Of a stretch of DNA of 43,302 bases, positions 8,459-16,267 are shown piece after piece. Position numbers and translations under genes: made by a program. The notes beneath the pieces are model-generated. The model did not search any database. It was not told the DNA's origin and worked only from the letters and a program-made list of their open reading frames with translations. Source of the stretch: Actinomycetota bacterium. GTDB lineage: Bacteria > Actinomycetota > Thermoleophilia > Gaiellales > Gaiellaceae. The number at the start of each line of letters is the position of its first letter. Positions within the stretch are counted from its first letter, which is position 1. Location: positions 1 through 43,302 of the forward strand of contig SIRU01000027.1 of assembly GCA_004366385.1 (NCBI GenBank), in the 5' to 3' direction.

Positions 8459-9601
8459 GTGGGCGACGTGCTGATCATCGGCGACACCGAGCGCACGCCG
8501 GAGCTCCGCCACGAGGTGCCGCTCGGGATCCCCGACCCGTTCGTCTACGCGGAGAAGGACGGGCGCCGGATCGTCGCGATCTCCTCCATGGAGGCGATGC
8601 GCGTCGAGGCGCTCGGCACCGGCCTCGAGGTGCGGCCGACCGAGGAGTTCGGCGCCGACGAGATCCGGCGCAGCGGCCTGGATCCGTACGAGGCTGCCCG
8701 CCGGCTCACCGTCGACACCGTCCGTGGGCTCGGGGTCGAGCGTGCCATCGTCCCCCGCGGCTTCCCGCTCGGTCACGCGGACGCTCTGCGGGCGGAGGGC
8801 GTCGAGCTGGAGGTCGACCAGCAGCTGTTCGACGACCGCCGCCGCCGCAAGTCGACGCACGAGCTGGCCGGGATCCGGCGCGCGCAGCGCGCGGCGGAGG
8901 CCGGAGTCGCCGCCGCGCGGGAGCTCCTCGCCCGGGCCGAGCGCTCGAACGGCGGGCTCGTGCTCGACGGCGAGCCGCTCACGTGCGAGCTCCTGAAGGA
9001 GCGCATCCAGGCGACCTTCCTCGCGCACGGCGCCCTCGCCGAGGAGATGATCGTCTCGCACGGCCCACAGACCGCGGTCGGTCACGACATGGGCTCGGGC
9101 CCGATCGCCGCCGACGACGTCGTGCTCCTCGACCTCTTCCCGGTCGACCTCGAATCGGCCTGCTACGCAGACCTGACGCGCACGCTCGTCGTCGGCGACG
9201 TGGGCGGCGAGATCCCCGAGTGGCACGCGCTCTGCCGCGAGGCGCTCGAGCTCGCGCTCGCAGAGGTGCGAGCCGGCGCCGACGGGGGCGCCATCCACCG
9301 CCTCGTCTCCGAGCGCTTCGCCGAGCGCGGCTTCCCGACGCAGCTCACGAAGCCCGCGGGCGAGGTGCTCCGCGACGGCTTCTACCACGGCCTCGGGCAC
9401 GGCGTCGGCCTCGAGGTGCACGAGTCGCCCGGGCTCGGGATGAACGGCCAGGAGCTCGTCGCGGGCGACGTGATCACGATCGAGCCCGGCCTCTACCGGC
9501 ACGGCTTCGGCGGCGTGCGCGTCGAGGATCTGGTGCTCGTCACCGACGACGGCTTCGAGCGGCTCACCGACTGCCCGTACGACCTGGAGGTCCGCGCATG
9601 A
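8459..9601 (+). CDS. M24-family Xaa-Pro aminopeptidase
   Basis: The 380-residue protein has the M24 two-domain layout: a creatinase-like N-terminal domain (1-140) and a pita-bread catalytic domain. Metal-site segments visible are [18 protein letters not shown] (two Asp), [13 protein letters not shown] (His), TIEPGLY (Glu) and RVEDLVLV (Glu). It should remove N-terminal residues preceding proline, or process Xaa-Pro dipeptides, in the cytoplasm. GTG at 8459 was chosen for the TAGGAT 7 nt upstream; GTG at 8468 is an alternative. Its stop overlaps the ATG of the CoA synthetase gene (ATGA). It is divergent from another peptidase (M32). Confidence 0.93.
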   Translation: MGDVLIIGDTERTPELRHEVPLGIPDPFVYAEKDGRRIVAISSMEAMRVEALGTGLEVRPTEEFGADEIRRSGLDPYEAARRLTVDTVRGLGVERAIVPRGFPLGHADALRAEGVELEVDQQLFDDRRRRKSTHELAGIRRAQRAAEAGVAAARELLARAERSNGGLVLDGEPLTCELLKERIQATFLAHGALAEEMIVSHGPQTAVGHDMGSGPIAADDVVLLDLFPVDLESACYADLTRTLVVGDVGGEIPEWHALCREALELALAEVRAGADGGAIHRLVSERFAERGFPTQLTKPAGEVLRDGFYHGLGHGVGLEVHESPGLGMNGQELVAGDVITIEPGLYRHGFGGVRVEDLVLVTDDGFERLTDCPYDLEVRA

Positions 9602-11595
9602 GCGACACCGGACCGGACAGCGCACCCGCCGAGACCGCGTCCGACAAGGCGATCCACACGCTGCTCCTCGAGGAGCGCACGTACCCGCCGCCGCGGGACT
9701 TCGCGCGCCAGGCGAACGCGAAGCCGGAGATCTACGACGTCCCCTTCGAGGAGTTCTGGGAGCGCGAGGGCCGCGAGCGGGTCACCTGGTTCGAGCCGTT
9801 CACGTCGCTTCTCGAATGGAGCCCCCCGTACGCGAGGTGGTACCTGGGCGGGAAGGTCAACGTCGCGTACAACTGCCTCGATCGTCACGTCCACGCCGGG
9901 CTGGGTGACCGGGTCGCGTACCACTACGAGGCCGAGCCGTCGGGCGAGCGAGTCTCGATCACGTACGCGCAGCTCCTCGAGGAGGTCGTGAAGGCGGCGA
10001 ACGGCCTGCGCACGCTCGGCGTCCGGAAGGGGACGCCGGTCGGGATCTACATGGGCATGACCCCCGGGCTCCCCGTCGCGATGCTCGCGTGCGCGAGGAT
10101 CGGCGCGCCGTTCACGGTCGTCTTCGGCGGCTTCTCGGCCGAAGCGCTCGCCGACCGCTTGAACGACATGCGCTGCCAGGTGCTCCTCACGCAGGACGAG
10201 GGCTACCGCCGGGGCCAGATCGTGCCGCTGAAACGGCACGCTGACGAGGCGCTCGCGTCGGCGCCGACGGTGCAGCGGGTCGTCGTCGGCCAACGCACGC
10301 GCGGCGTCGTGCCCATGGCGCCGGGTCGCGACCTGACCTGGAACGAGCTCGTCGCCGGGCAGCCCTCGGACCCTGCCTCGTGCCCGCCCGAGCCGATGGA
10401 CTCCGAGGATCTCCTGTACCTGCTGTACACGAGCGGGACGACCGCGAAGCCGAAGGGGATCGCGCACACGACCGGCGGCTACCTCGTCGGTGTCGCGACC
10501 ACGCACCACTACGTCTTCGACCTGAAGCCCGGCAGCGACGTCTACTGGTGCGCGGCCGACATCGGGTGGGTGACCGGGCACAGCTACATCGTCTTCGGGC
10601 CGCTCGCGAACGGCGCGACCAGCGTCCTCTACGAGGGTGTGCCCGACTTCCCCGACCAGGCCCGTTGGTGGGACATCGTCGAGCGCTACCGGGTCACGAT
10701 CCTGTACACGGCGCCGACGGCGATCCGCGCGCACATGAAGTGGGGGGCGGAGCACGCCGCGAAGCACGACCTCTCGTCGCTGCGGCTGCTCGGGACCGTC
10801 GGCGAGCCGATCAACCCCGAGGCGTGGGTCTGGTACCGCGAGCACATCGGCGGCGACCGCGTCCCCGTCGTCGACACCTGGTGGCAGACGGAGACCGGGA
10901 TGATCCTGATCACGCCGCTCCCCGGCGTCACCACGCTGAAGCCGGGCTCCGCGACGAAGCCGTTCCCCGGCGTGGACGCCGCGGTCGTGGACGACCTCGG
11001 GCGCGAGGTGGGCCCGGGCGGCGGCGGCTACCTCGTCCTGCGGCGCCCATGGCCGGCGATGACGCGGGGGATCTTCGGCGACGACGCGCGCTTCCGCGCG
11101 ACGTACTGGGAGCGCTTCCCCGGGATGTACTTCGCCGGCGACGGCGCGCGGGTCGACGAGGACGGCGACTTCTGGCTCCTCGGGCGCGTCGACGACGTCA
11201 TGAACGTGTCCGGCCACCGCATCTCCACGATCGAGGTCGAGTCCGCGCTCGTCGACCACCCGACGGTCGCCGAGGCGGCGGTGTGCGGGCGCGCCGATCC
11301 GCTGACCGGGCAGGCGATCGTCGCGTTCGTGACGCTGAGGGGCGGAGAGGAGGGCTCCGTCGAGCACCTCGAAGAGCTGCGCGAGCACGTCGCGCACAAG
11401 ATCGGCCCGATCGCGAAGCCGGCGAACATCGTCTTCACGTCCGAGCTCCCGAAGACGCGGTCGGGGAAGATCATGCGCCGGCTCCTGCGCGACGTTGCCG
11501 AGGAGCGCCCGCTCGGCGACACGACCACGCTCGCGGATCCCGCGGTCGTGCAGGAGATCGCGGAGCGCGCGGTCGCTCAGCCCGCCGAGGACTGA
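9598..11595 (+). CDS. Acetyl/propionyl-CoA synthetase (AMP-forming)
   Basis: The 665-residue protein is an ANL-superfamily acyl-CoA synthetase of the acetyl-CoA synthetase group. It has an N-terminal ACS domain (YDVPFEEFWEREG), VVFGGFSAEALADR, A3 motif LLYTSGTTAKPKG, WWQTETGMI, and the A10 motif KTRSGKIMRR. In the last, Lys624 is the catalytic and potentially acetylated lysine. It activates a short-chain acid to acyl-AMP and then to the CoA ester. Acetate versus propionate cannot be decided from sequence alone. It is translationally coupled to the M24 gene. Its 3' end overlaps the convergent PIN toxin gene by 19 bp. Confidence 0.94.
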   Translation: MSDTGPDSAPAETASDKAIHTLLLEERTYPPPRDFARQANAKPEIYDVPFEEFWEREGRERVTWFEPFTSLLEWSPPYARWYLGGKVNVAYNCLDRHVHAGLGDRVAYHYEAEPSGERVSITYAQLLEEVVKAANGLRTLGVRKGTPVGIYMGMTPGLPVAMLACARIGAPFTVVFGGFSAEALADRLNDMRCQVLLTQDEGYRRGQIVPLKRHADEALASAPTVQRVVVGQRTRGVVPMAPGRDLTWNELVAGQPSDPASCPPEPMDSEDLLYLLYTSGTTAKPKGIAHTTGGYLVGVATTHHYVFDLKPGSDVYWCAADIGWVTGHSYIVFGPLANGATSVLYEGVPDFPDQARWWDIVERYRVTILYTAPTAIRAHMKWGAEHAAKHDLSSLRLLGTVGEPINPEAWVWYREHIGGDRVPVVDTWWQTETGMILITPLPGVTTLKPGSATKPFPGVDAAVVDDLGREVGPGGGGYLVLRRPWPAMTRGIFGDDARFRATYWERFPGMYFAGDGARVDEDGDFWLLGRVDDVMNVSGHRISTIEVESALVDHPTVAEAAVCGRADPLTGQAIVAFVTLRGGEEGSVEHLEELREHVAHKIGPIAKPANIVFTSELPKTRSGKIMRRLLRDVAEERPLGDTTTLADPAVVQEIAERAVAQPAED

Positions 11596-12014
11596 GCCGG
11601 AAGCCCGAGCGTCATGATGCCGAGGGCATGGGCGGCGCGCCCGAGACGTCCGTCTGCGGCCACGAGAACGAGGTCGTCGGCCTCGACCTCGAGCACAGAC
11701 GCCAGGTGCACGGCGTCGTATCCGCGCAGCCCGTGATCCTCGGCCAGGTCGCCGGCGTGTGCGGCCAGCGATGAGGTGACTTCGATGTAGGCGACATCTC
11801 GTGCGAGAGCTTCCAGCTTCTCGCGCGCTGCTCGGCTCTCCGAGTTGGTGCGCCCCGCACGCACAGCCGCCCCCAGCGCGGCCCGTGCCTCCGGGTAGAG
11901 AAGCCGGCTCGACACGGGCAGGCGTGTGCTGCCCCAGATCTCCGTGGCCTCGCTGGAGCCCGCTTCGTCGACGAAGAGCTTCACGAAGGCCGAGGTGTCG
12001 AAGTACGCGATCAG
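11577..12014 (-). CDS. VapC-type PIN-domain toxin
   Basis: The 145-residue PIN protein has the four acidic active-site residues: Asp6 (AYFDTSAFVK), Glu42 (YPEARAAL), Asp100 (GYDAVHLA) and Asp121 (AADGRL). It is expected to be a magnesium-dependent RNase that cuts tRNA or rRNA when free of antitoxin. No ATG, GTG or TTG precedes Asp6 in frame. The only reading that keeps Asp6 begins at CTG (12014), overlapping the antitoxin stop as CTGA. A GTG at 11984 would delete the first catalytic Asp. The toxin is therefore probably translated by coupling from a rare CTG start. Its 3' end overlaps the convergent CoA synthetase gene. Confidence 0.88.
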   Translation of the reverse strand: MIAYFDTSAFVKLFVDEAGSSEATEIWGSTRLPVSSRLLYPEARAALGAAVRAGRTNSESRAAREKLEALARDVAYIEVTSSLAAHAGDLAEDHGLRGYDAVHLASVLEVEADDLVLVAADGRLGRAAHALGIMTLGLPAQSSAG

Positions 12015-12268
12015 CGGCGTTGCTCGTCGACGAGGTCGCTGATGCCACCTCTGATCTTGATCGGCTTCGGAACGGTCCGCGGCCCCCGACTAACGGGAGG
12101 GGTGACGGCGCCGGCCGCTATCAGCTCGTCGAGCTTGGAGCGTCCGTCCGCGGGCGTGATGCGCGCGATCGGCGTCCCGCGATCGGTGATGGTGATCTCC
12201 TCACCCTCGCGGACGCGCTTCAGGTAGCGGCTGAGGTCGGCACGCAGCTCTCTGATCCCGACTTCCAT
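12011..12268 (-). CDS. Phd/YefM-family antitoxin
   Basis: The 85-residue protein begins MEVGIRELRADLSRYLKRV and continues EGEEITITDRGTPIARI, the Phd/YefM N-terminal DNA-binding fold. The C-terminal 40 residues, rich in Pro/Lys/Arg and ending in an Asp/Glu/Arg tail, would wrap the toxin. It should neutralise the downstream PIN toxin and repress the shared promoter. TACAAT lies 6 nt before the ATG, so the message is probably leaderless. A perfect 10-bp palindrome overlaps that -10. The pair sits between convergent and unidirectional housekeeping genes with no sign of a larger mobile element. Confidence 0.93.
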   Translation of the reverse strand: MEVGIRELRADLSRYLKRVREGEEITITDRGTPIARITPADGRSKLDELIAAGAVTPPVSRGPRTVPKPIKIRGGISDLVDEQRR

Positions 12269-12274
12269 GCCCGC

Positions 12275-12310
12275 ATTGTAGCTACATAATGCGGCTGTCT
12301 TGTAGCGACA
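12275..12310 (-). promoter_or_regulatory. Toxin-antitoxin promoter with paired operator boxes
   Basis: On the reverse strand TACAAT (12280-12275) lies 6 nt before the antitoxin ATG. The perfect palindrome TGTAGCTACA spans 12277-12286 and covers the -10. A near copy, TGTAGCGACA, is at 12301-12310, 24 bp upstream and near the -35 position. Two boxes over the promoter fit cooperative autorepression by the toxin-antitoxin complex. Confidence 0.6.
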
Positions 12311-12339
12311 TGGCGGCCCCGAGCCAACGCGAGCTCGGG

Positions 12340-13713
12340 TCAGATCGCGGTGAGCGCGCGCTCGAATGCCGCGACCGTCCGCGTCACGTCCTCGTCGCTC
12401 GTCCGCCAGTTCGAGACCGAGATGCGGATCGCGGCGCGGCCGTCCCAGGCCGTCCCGCTCATCCACGCCTCGCCGCTCCCCTGCACCGCGGCGAGCACCG
12501 CGCCCGTCGCCTCGTCGTCGCCGAAGCGGAGGAGCACCTGGTTGAGCACGACCTCGTTCAGGATCTCGCAGCCCGGCAGCGCAGCCAGCTCCTCGGCAAA
12601 CCGCCGCGCGTGCCGGCAGCAGCGCTCGACGAGGTCCGCGACGCCGCTGCGCCCGAGCGAGCGCAGCGCGGCGTACACGGCCACGCCGCGCGCCCGCCGC
12701 GAGAACTCCGGCGTCCAGTCCATCTGGTCGCGGGCGGCGCCTTCCTCGGCGACGAGGTACTCGGCCGTCATCGCCATGGCCGCCCGGTGCGCCCGCGGGT
12801 CGGAGACGAACGCGAGCCCGCAGTCGTACGGGACGTTGAGCCACTTGTGCGCGTCGGTGGCCCACGAGTCCGCCAGCTCGACGCCGCGGACGAGGCCGTG
12901 GAGCTCCGGCGAGGCGGCGGCCCAGAGCCCGAACGCGCCGTCGACGTGGAGCCACGCGCCCGCGTCCTTCACCACTCGGGCGATCTCGCCGACGGGGTCG
13001 ACGGCACCTGTGTTCACCTCTCCGACCTGGGCGCACACGATCGCGGGCCCGTCGTGCCCCTCGAGCGCCGCCGCGACGGCCGACGCGGACGTGCAGCCCT
13101 GGGAGTCCACCTCGGCCGTCGCGACGCAGCGGTTCCCGAGACCGAGGAGCCGGAGCGCGCGGTCGATGGTCACGTGCCGCTTGCCGCCGACGCCCACCCG
13201 CACCTGTGGAGCGTTCGCCAGCCCGAAGCCTTCGACGTCCCAGCCTGCCCGCTCGAGCACGGCGTGACGGGCGGCGGCGAGGCACGTGACGTGCGCCATC
13301 TGGCAGCCGGTCACGAACGCGAAGGAGGTCGAGGCGGGCAGCCCGAGGAGGTCGAGCAACCACTCGCCCGCGATCTCCTCTGCGACCGCCGCCGCCGGGC
13401 CGCCGACGACGAGGCCCGCGTTCTGGTCCCAGGCGCTCGTCAGCCAGTCGGCCGCGAGCGCGGCCGGCAGCGCGCCGCCGATCACGAAGCCGAAGTAGCG
13501 CCCGCTCGGGATCGCGACGACGCCGGGCTCGCTCGCTGCGGCGAGCGCCTCCACCACCTCGAGCGGTTCGCGCGGCGCCTCCTGGAGCTCGCCGCCGAGC
13601 GCCGCGCGCAGCTCCTCCACCGAGGCCGGCGGCCAGACGGGCCGCTCGTCCAGCGTCTCGAGGAAGGTCGCCGCGATCTCGGCCGTCCGCCCCAGCAGCT
13701 CGCGCTCGCTCAC
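12340..13713 (-). CDS. PLP-dependent decarboxylase, aromatic amino acid type (group II)
   Basis: The 457-residue protein is a group II pyridoxal-phosphate decarboxylase (aromatic amino acid/glutamate/tyrosine decarboxylase family). It has SGRYFGFVIGG, the cofactor Asp258 in AWLHVDGAFG, and the Schiff-base lysine Lys290 in ATDAHKWLNVPYD. The substrate cannot be assigned; aromatic amino acids are the closest family theme. The start is a GTG at 13713 with TACACT 7 nt upstream, so it may have its own leaderless promoter although it follows the M16 gene by only 30 bp on the same strand. The 71 bp downstream to the antitoxin hold the toxin-antitoxin operators. Confidence 0.93.
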   Translation of the reverse strand: MSERELLGRTAEIAATFLETLDERPVWPPASVEELRAALGGELQEAPREPLEVVEALAAASEPGVVAIPSGRYFGFVIGGALPAALAADWLTSAWDQNAGLVVGGPAAAVAEEIAGEWLLDLLGLPASTSFAFVTGCQMAHVTCLAAARHAVLERAGWDVEGFGLANAPQVRVGVGGKRHVTIDRALRLLGLGNRCVATAEVDSQGCTSASAVAAALEGHDGPAIVCAQVGEVNTGAVDPVGEIARVVKDAGAWLHVDGAFGLWAAASPELHGLVRGVELADSWATDAHKWLNVPYDCGLAFVSDPRAHRAAMAMTAEYLVAEEGAARDQMDWTPEFSRRARGVAVYAALRSLGRSGVADLVERCCRHARRFAEELAALPGCEILNEVVLNQVLLRFGDDEATGAVLAAVQGSGEAWMSGTAWDGRAAIRISVSNWRTSDEDVTRTVAAFERALTAI

Positions 13714-13720
13714 CGCCGCG

Positions 13721-13726
13721 AGTGTA
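13721..13726 (-). promoter_or_regulatory. -10 element of the decarboxylase gene
   Basis: On the reverse strand TACACT lies 7 nt before the GTG at 13713, within the 30-bp gap behind the M16 stop. It would give an internal leaderless transcript. Confidence 0.45.
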
Positions 13727-13743
13727 CGCCCGCACGCGCGGCG

Positions 13744-15012
13744 TCAGGCAGCCAGCAGCTTCTCGAACCGCTCGGGATCGTCGAACGGCCCGACCGCGGC
13801 GAGGTAGAGGCGCTTCTCCTCGAAGAGGTCACGCGCGACGCGCTGGACGTCGTCGGCGGTCACCGCGTCGAGCTGGCGTAGGAGCTCCTCCGGCTCTTCG
13901 ATCTCGCCCTCCAGTACCTCGCGCCGCAGGCCGTACTGGATCGTCCCCTGCGGGCTCTCGAGCCGGAGCACGAACCGGCCCTTCGCGTACCCGCGCGCCT
14001 TCTCCAGCTCCTCCGCGGGTACCGGCTCGGCCGCGATCTTGCGGAGCTCGCCGAGGATCGTGGTGATCGCCTCGTCCACACGAGCGACGTCCACGCCCGC
14101 GCCGGCGTACACGGTCCCCGCGTCGGTGTAGGACGCGCCGGCCGCGTGCACGTAGTACCCGAGGCCGCGCTTCTCCCGCACCTCCGTGAACAGCCGCGAC
14201 GACATCCCCCCGCCGAGGACGACCGAGAGCAGCTGGAGCGCGTACCGGTCCGGGTGCCCCAGCGGGTACCCACGCACGCCGAGGATGAGGTGCGCCTGCT
14301 CCGAGGCCTTCGAGTGCAGCAGCACGGGTGCGCGCTCGGGCGGGATCACGGCCGGCTCCGGCGCCCCGGTCGGCTCCGGCTCGAGGCCGCCGAGGAGCTC
14401 CTCGAGCCGCGCGTGCAGGTCGTCCCCGATGCGCCCGCCGATACCGACCACGATCCGCTCGGGCCGGTACCACGCGTCGAGGTAGGACGTGAAGGTCTCG
14501 CGGGTCGCGCCTTCGACCGTCTCCCTCGTGCCGAGGATGTCCCACCCGAGCGGATGATCGTCGAACAGGAGCCGGTCGTAGACGCTGCCGACGTACCGCT
14601 GCGGCGTGTCGAGGTAGACGTTCATCTCCTCGAGGATCACGCCCTTCTCCTTCTCGATCTCGGCCTCGTCGAAGCGCGAGTGCAGGAGCATGTCCGTGAG
14701 GACGTCGAGCGCCGTGTCGCGCGTCTCCGAGGCGCAGCGGACGTAGTAGCCGGTCAGCTCCTTGCCGGTGAAGGCGTTGAACTCACCGCCGATCGCGTCG
14801 ATCTCGGCCGCGATCGTCCGGGCGTCCGGCCTCCGCTCCGTGCCCTTGAAGAACATGTGCTCGGCGAAGTGGGCGATCCCCTTCGACTCCGGCGTCTCGT
14901 AGCGCGAGCCGGCCGCGAGCATCACGAAACACGAGACGGACTGCACGTGCGACATCGGCGTGGTCACGACGCGGACACCGTTGCCCAGCGTGCTCCTCTC
15001 GAACGTCGACAT
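13744..15012 (-). CDS. M16-family zinc protease (processing-peptidase-like)
   Basis: The 422-residue protein carries the inverted zinc motif HFAEH (His48, Glu51, His52) and the distal Glu in VILEEMN (128/129), about 76 residues later. This is the classic M16 arrangement. The C-terminal half contains GGGMSSRLFTEVREKRGLGYYV, the M16 substrate-grip segment. It is the length of a mitochondrial-processing-peptidase-like M16B subunit and has no signal peptide. ATG at 15012 gives MSTFERSTLGNG, matching the family start. It is divergent from the SIS gene with a 25-bp gap that carries overlapping -10 boxes for both. Confidence 0.95.
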   Translation of the reverse strand: MSTFERSTLGNGVRVVTTPMSHVQSVSCFVMLAAGSRYETPESKGIAHFAEHMFFKGTERRPDARTIAAEIDAIGGEFNAFTGKELTGYYVRCASETRDTALDVLTDMLLHSRFDEAEIEKEKGVILEEMNVYLDTPQRYVGSVYDRLLFDDHPLGWDILGTRETVEGATRETFTSYLDAWYRPERIVVGIGGRIGDDLHARLEELLGGLEPEPTGAPEPAVIPPERAPVLLHSKASEQAHLILGVRGYPLGHPDRYALQLLSVVLGGGMSSRLFTEVREKRGLGYYVHAAGASYTDAGTVYAGAGVDVARVDEAITTILGELRKIAAEPVPAEELEKARGYAKGRFVLRLESPQGTIQYGLRREVLEGEIEEPEELLRQLDAVTADDVQRVARDLFEEKRLYLAAVGPFDDPERFEKLLAA

Positions 15013-15021
15013 CGGCGCGAT

Positions 15022-15029
15022 GGTATAGA
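15022..15029. promoter_or_regulatory. Overlapping divergent -10 boxes (M16 and SIS genes)
   Basis: The top strand carries TATAGA at 15024-15029, 8 nt before the GTG at 15038. The bottom strand carries TATACC at 15027-15022, 9 nt before the ATG at 15012. The two hexamers share four base pairs, so the promoters should compete for polymerase. Confidence 0.5.
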
Positions 15030-15037
15030 CACGCCTC

Positions 15038-15922
15038 GTGCCCGACGGACTGACCCGAGCCGCGATCGCCGCGCAGCCCGAGTGGCTGCGCGCGGTGCCG
15101 GAGCGAGTCGGCGACCTGCGCCTGCCGGACGGCGCGCGCGTCCTCTTCACCGGCTGCGGCACCTCGTACCACGCGGCGCTCGCGTGCGGGCCGGCGGCGC
15201 AGGCGCTCGAGCTCGTGCTCGGGAACGCGCCCGAGGCGGACGTCCTCGTCGCGGTCAGCCACGAGGGCGAGACGACGCTCACGCGCGAGGCGGTCGCCTC
15301 GTTCTCGGGCGAGACCTGGCTGATCACCGGGGCGCCCGAGAGCCCGCTCACGCAGGAGGTCGACCGCGTCGTCGTCGCGACGCCGGCGGTCGAGAGGAGC
15401 TACTGCCACACGGCGAGCTACACGTGCGCGATCGCGGCCGGTCGCGCGCTGCGGGGCGAGGACGTGAGCGGGCTCGCCGACGCCGTCGCAGCCGAGCTGG
15501 ATGCGCCCGCGCTCGACGTCTCCGCGCACGAGCGGCTCGCCGTCGTGGGCGCCGGCCGCGACGCGCCGACGGTGCTGGAGGCGGCGCTGAAGCTGCGCGA
15601 GGGCGCGCACGTCGCCACCGAGATGCACCACACCGAGCAGCTCCTGCACGGCCACCTGGCCGCGATCGACCCGTCGGTGCGGCTCTTCGTGCTCCGCGGC
15701 GCGGGCCGGGCGGCGGAGCGCGCGCTCGACGTGATGCGCGCCCTCGCCGAGCTCGGCTGCGACGCGACGCTGCTGCCGACGAGCGACCCGGTCGTCGACG
15801 TTGTCCGCTTCCAGCGGCTCACGGTGGACCTTGCGGATGCGCGCGGCATCGATCCCGATCTCATCCGCTGGGACGAGGAGCCGTGGGACCGCGCCCGCAA
15901 GTCGCACGGCCAGCACGATTGA
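15038..15922 (+). CDS. SIS-domain sugar-phosphate isomerase/aminotransferase-like protein
   Basis: The 294-residue protein consists of two SIS domains, like the isomerase half of GlmS without the glutaminase domain. Visible segments are VLFTGCGTSYHAAL, AVSHEGETTLT and AVVGAGRDAPTVLEAALKLREG, ending in TEMHHTEQLLHGH. The family binds sugar phosphates (AgaS, FrlB, GlmS C-terminus). Isomerisation or deamination of an amino-sugar phosphate is likely but the substrate is open. GTG at 15038 fits the TATAGA -10. It converges on the DUF3052 gene with a hairpin between the stops. Confidence 0.88.
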   Translation: MPDGLTRAAIAAQPEWLRAVPERVGDLRLPDGARVLFTGCGTSYHAALACGPAAQALELVLGNAPEADVLVAVSHEGETTLTREAVASFSGETWLITGAPESPLTQEVDRVVVATPAVERSYCHTASYTCAIAAGRALRGEDVSGLADAVAAELDAPALDVSAHERLAVVGAGRDAPTVLEAALKLREGAHVATEMHHTEQLLHGHLAAIDPSVRLFVLRGAGRAAERALDVMRALAELGCDATLLPTSDPVVDVVRFQRLTVDLADARGIDPDLIRWDEEPWDRARKSHGQHD

Positions 15923-15949
15923 GCCCTCGTGACGGGCGCGAGCGGCTCA
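15920..15949. terminator. Hairpin between convergent SIS and DUF3052 genes
   Basis: TGAGCC at 15920-15925 pairs with GGCTCA at 15944-15949, and CTCG with CGAG inside. This gives about 10 bp with one bulge. The arms include the stop codons of both genes. There is no T-tract, so it could be a bidirectional pause or weak terminator rather than a classic intrinsic one. Confidence 0.4.
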
Positions 15950-16267
15950 GGGACGGTCTTCGCGCCGGTAGACGAACCTGAGCGCCTGCCAGCTCTCGTC
16001 GATCGAGCAACTCTTGTTGTCGACGAGCCCGTGGGCGAGGCCGACTGCCTGCACCGCCTCGAACGAGAGGTCGCCCTCGATTCGCGCCGCCTTCTTCGGC
16101 CACGCGATCCACAGCCCGTCCGCCGGGTCGAGCGTCGCCTTCAGCCTCTCGAAGCGGCGCTCGAGCTCCTCGCGGGTCGTCGTGAAGTAGACGACGACAC
16201 CCGTACCGGGCTTCGCGCCGAGCTTCCGCGACAGCAGCGTGCCGGAGTAGTCCTTACCCGCGGCCAT
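15947..16267 (-). CDS. DUF3052-family protein
   Basis: The 106-residue cytoplasmic protein resembles the actinobacterial DUF3052 family. It has KDYSGTLLSRKLGAKPGTGV near the N-terminus, a central WIAWPKKAARIEGDL segment and VDNKSCSIDESWQALRFV at the end. No catalytic motif can be pointed to, and the family function is unknown to me. It is the last gene of a four-gene run with OsmC, a class V aminotransferase and an epimerase, and its start overlaps the epimerase end by 14 nt. Confidence 0.85.
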   Translation of the reverse strand: MAAGKDYSGTLLSRKLGAKPGTGVVVYFTTTREELERRFERLKATLDPADGLWIAWPKKAARIEGDLSFEAVQAVGLAHGLVDNKSCSIDESWQALRFVYRREDRP

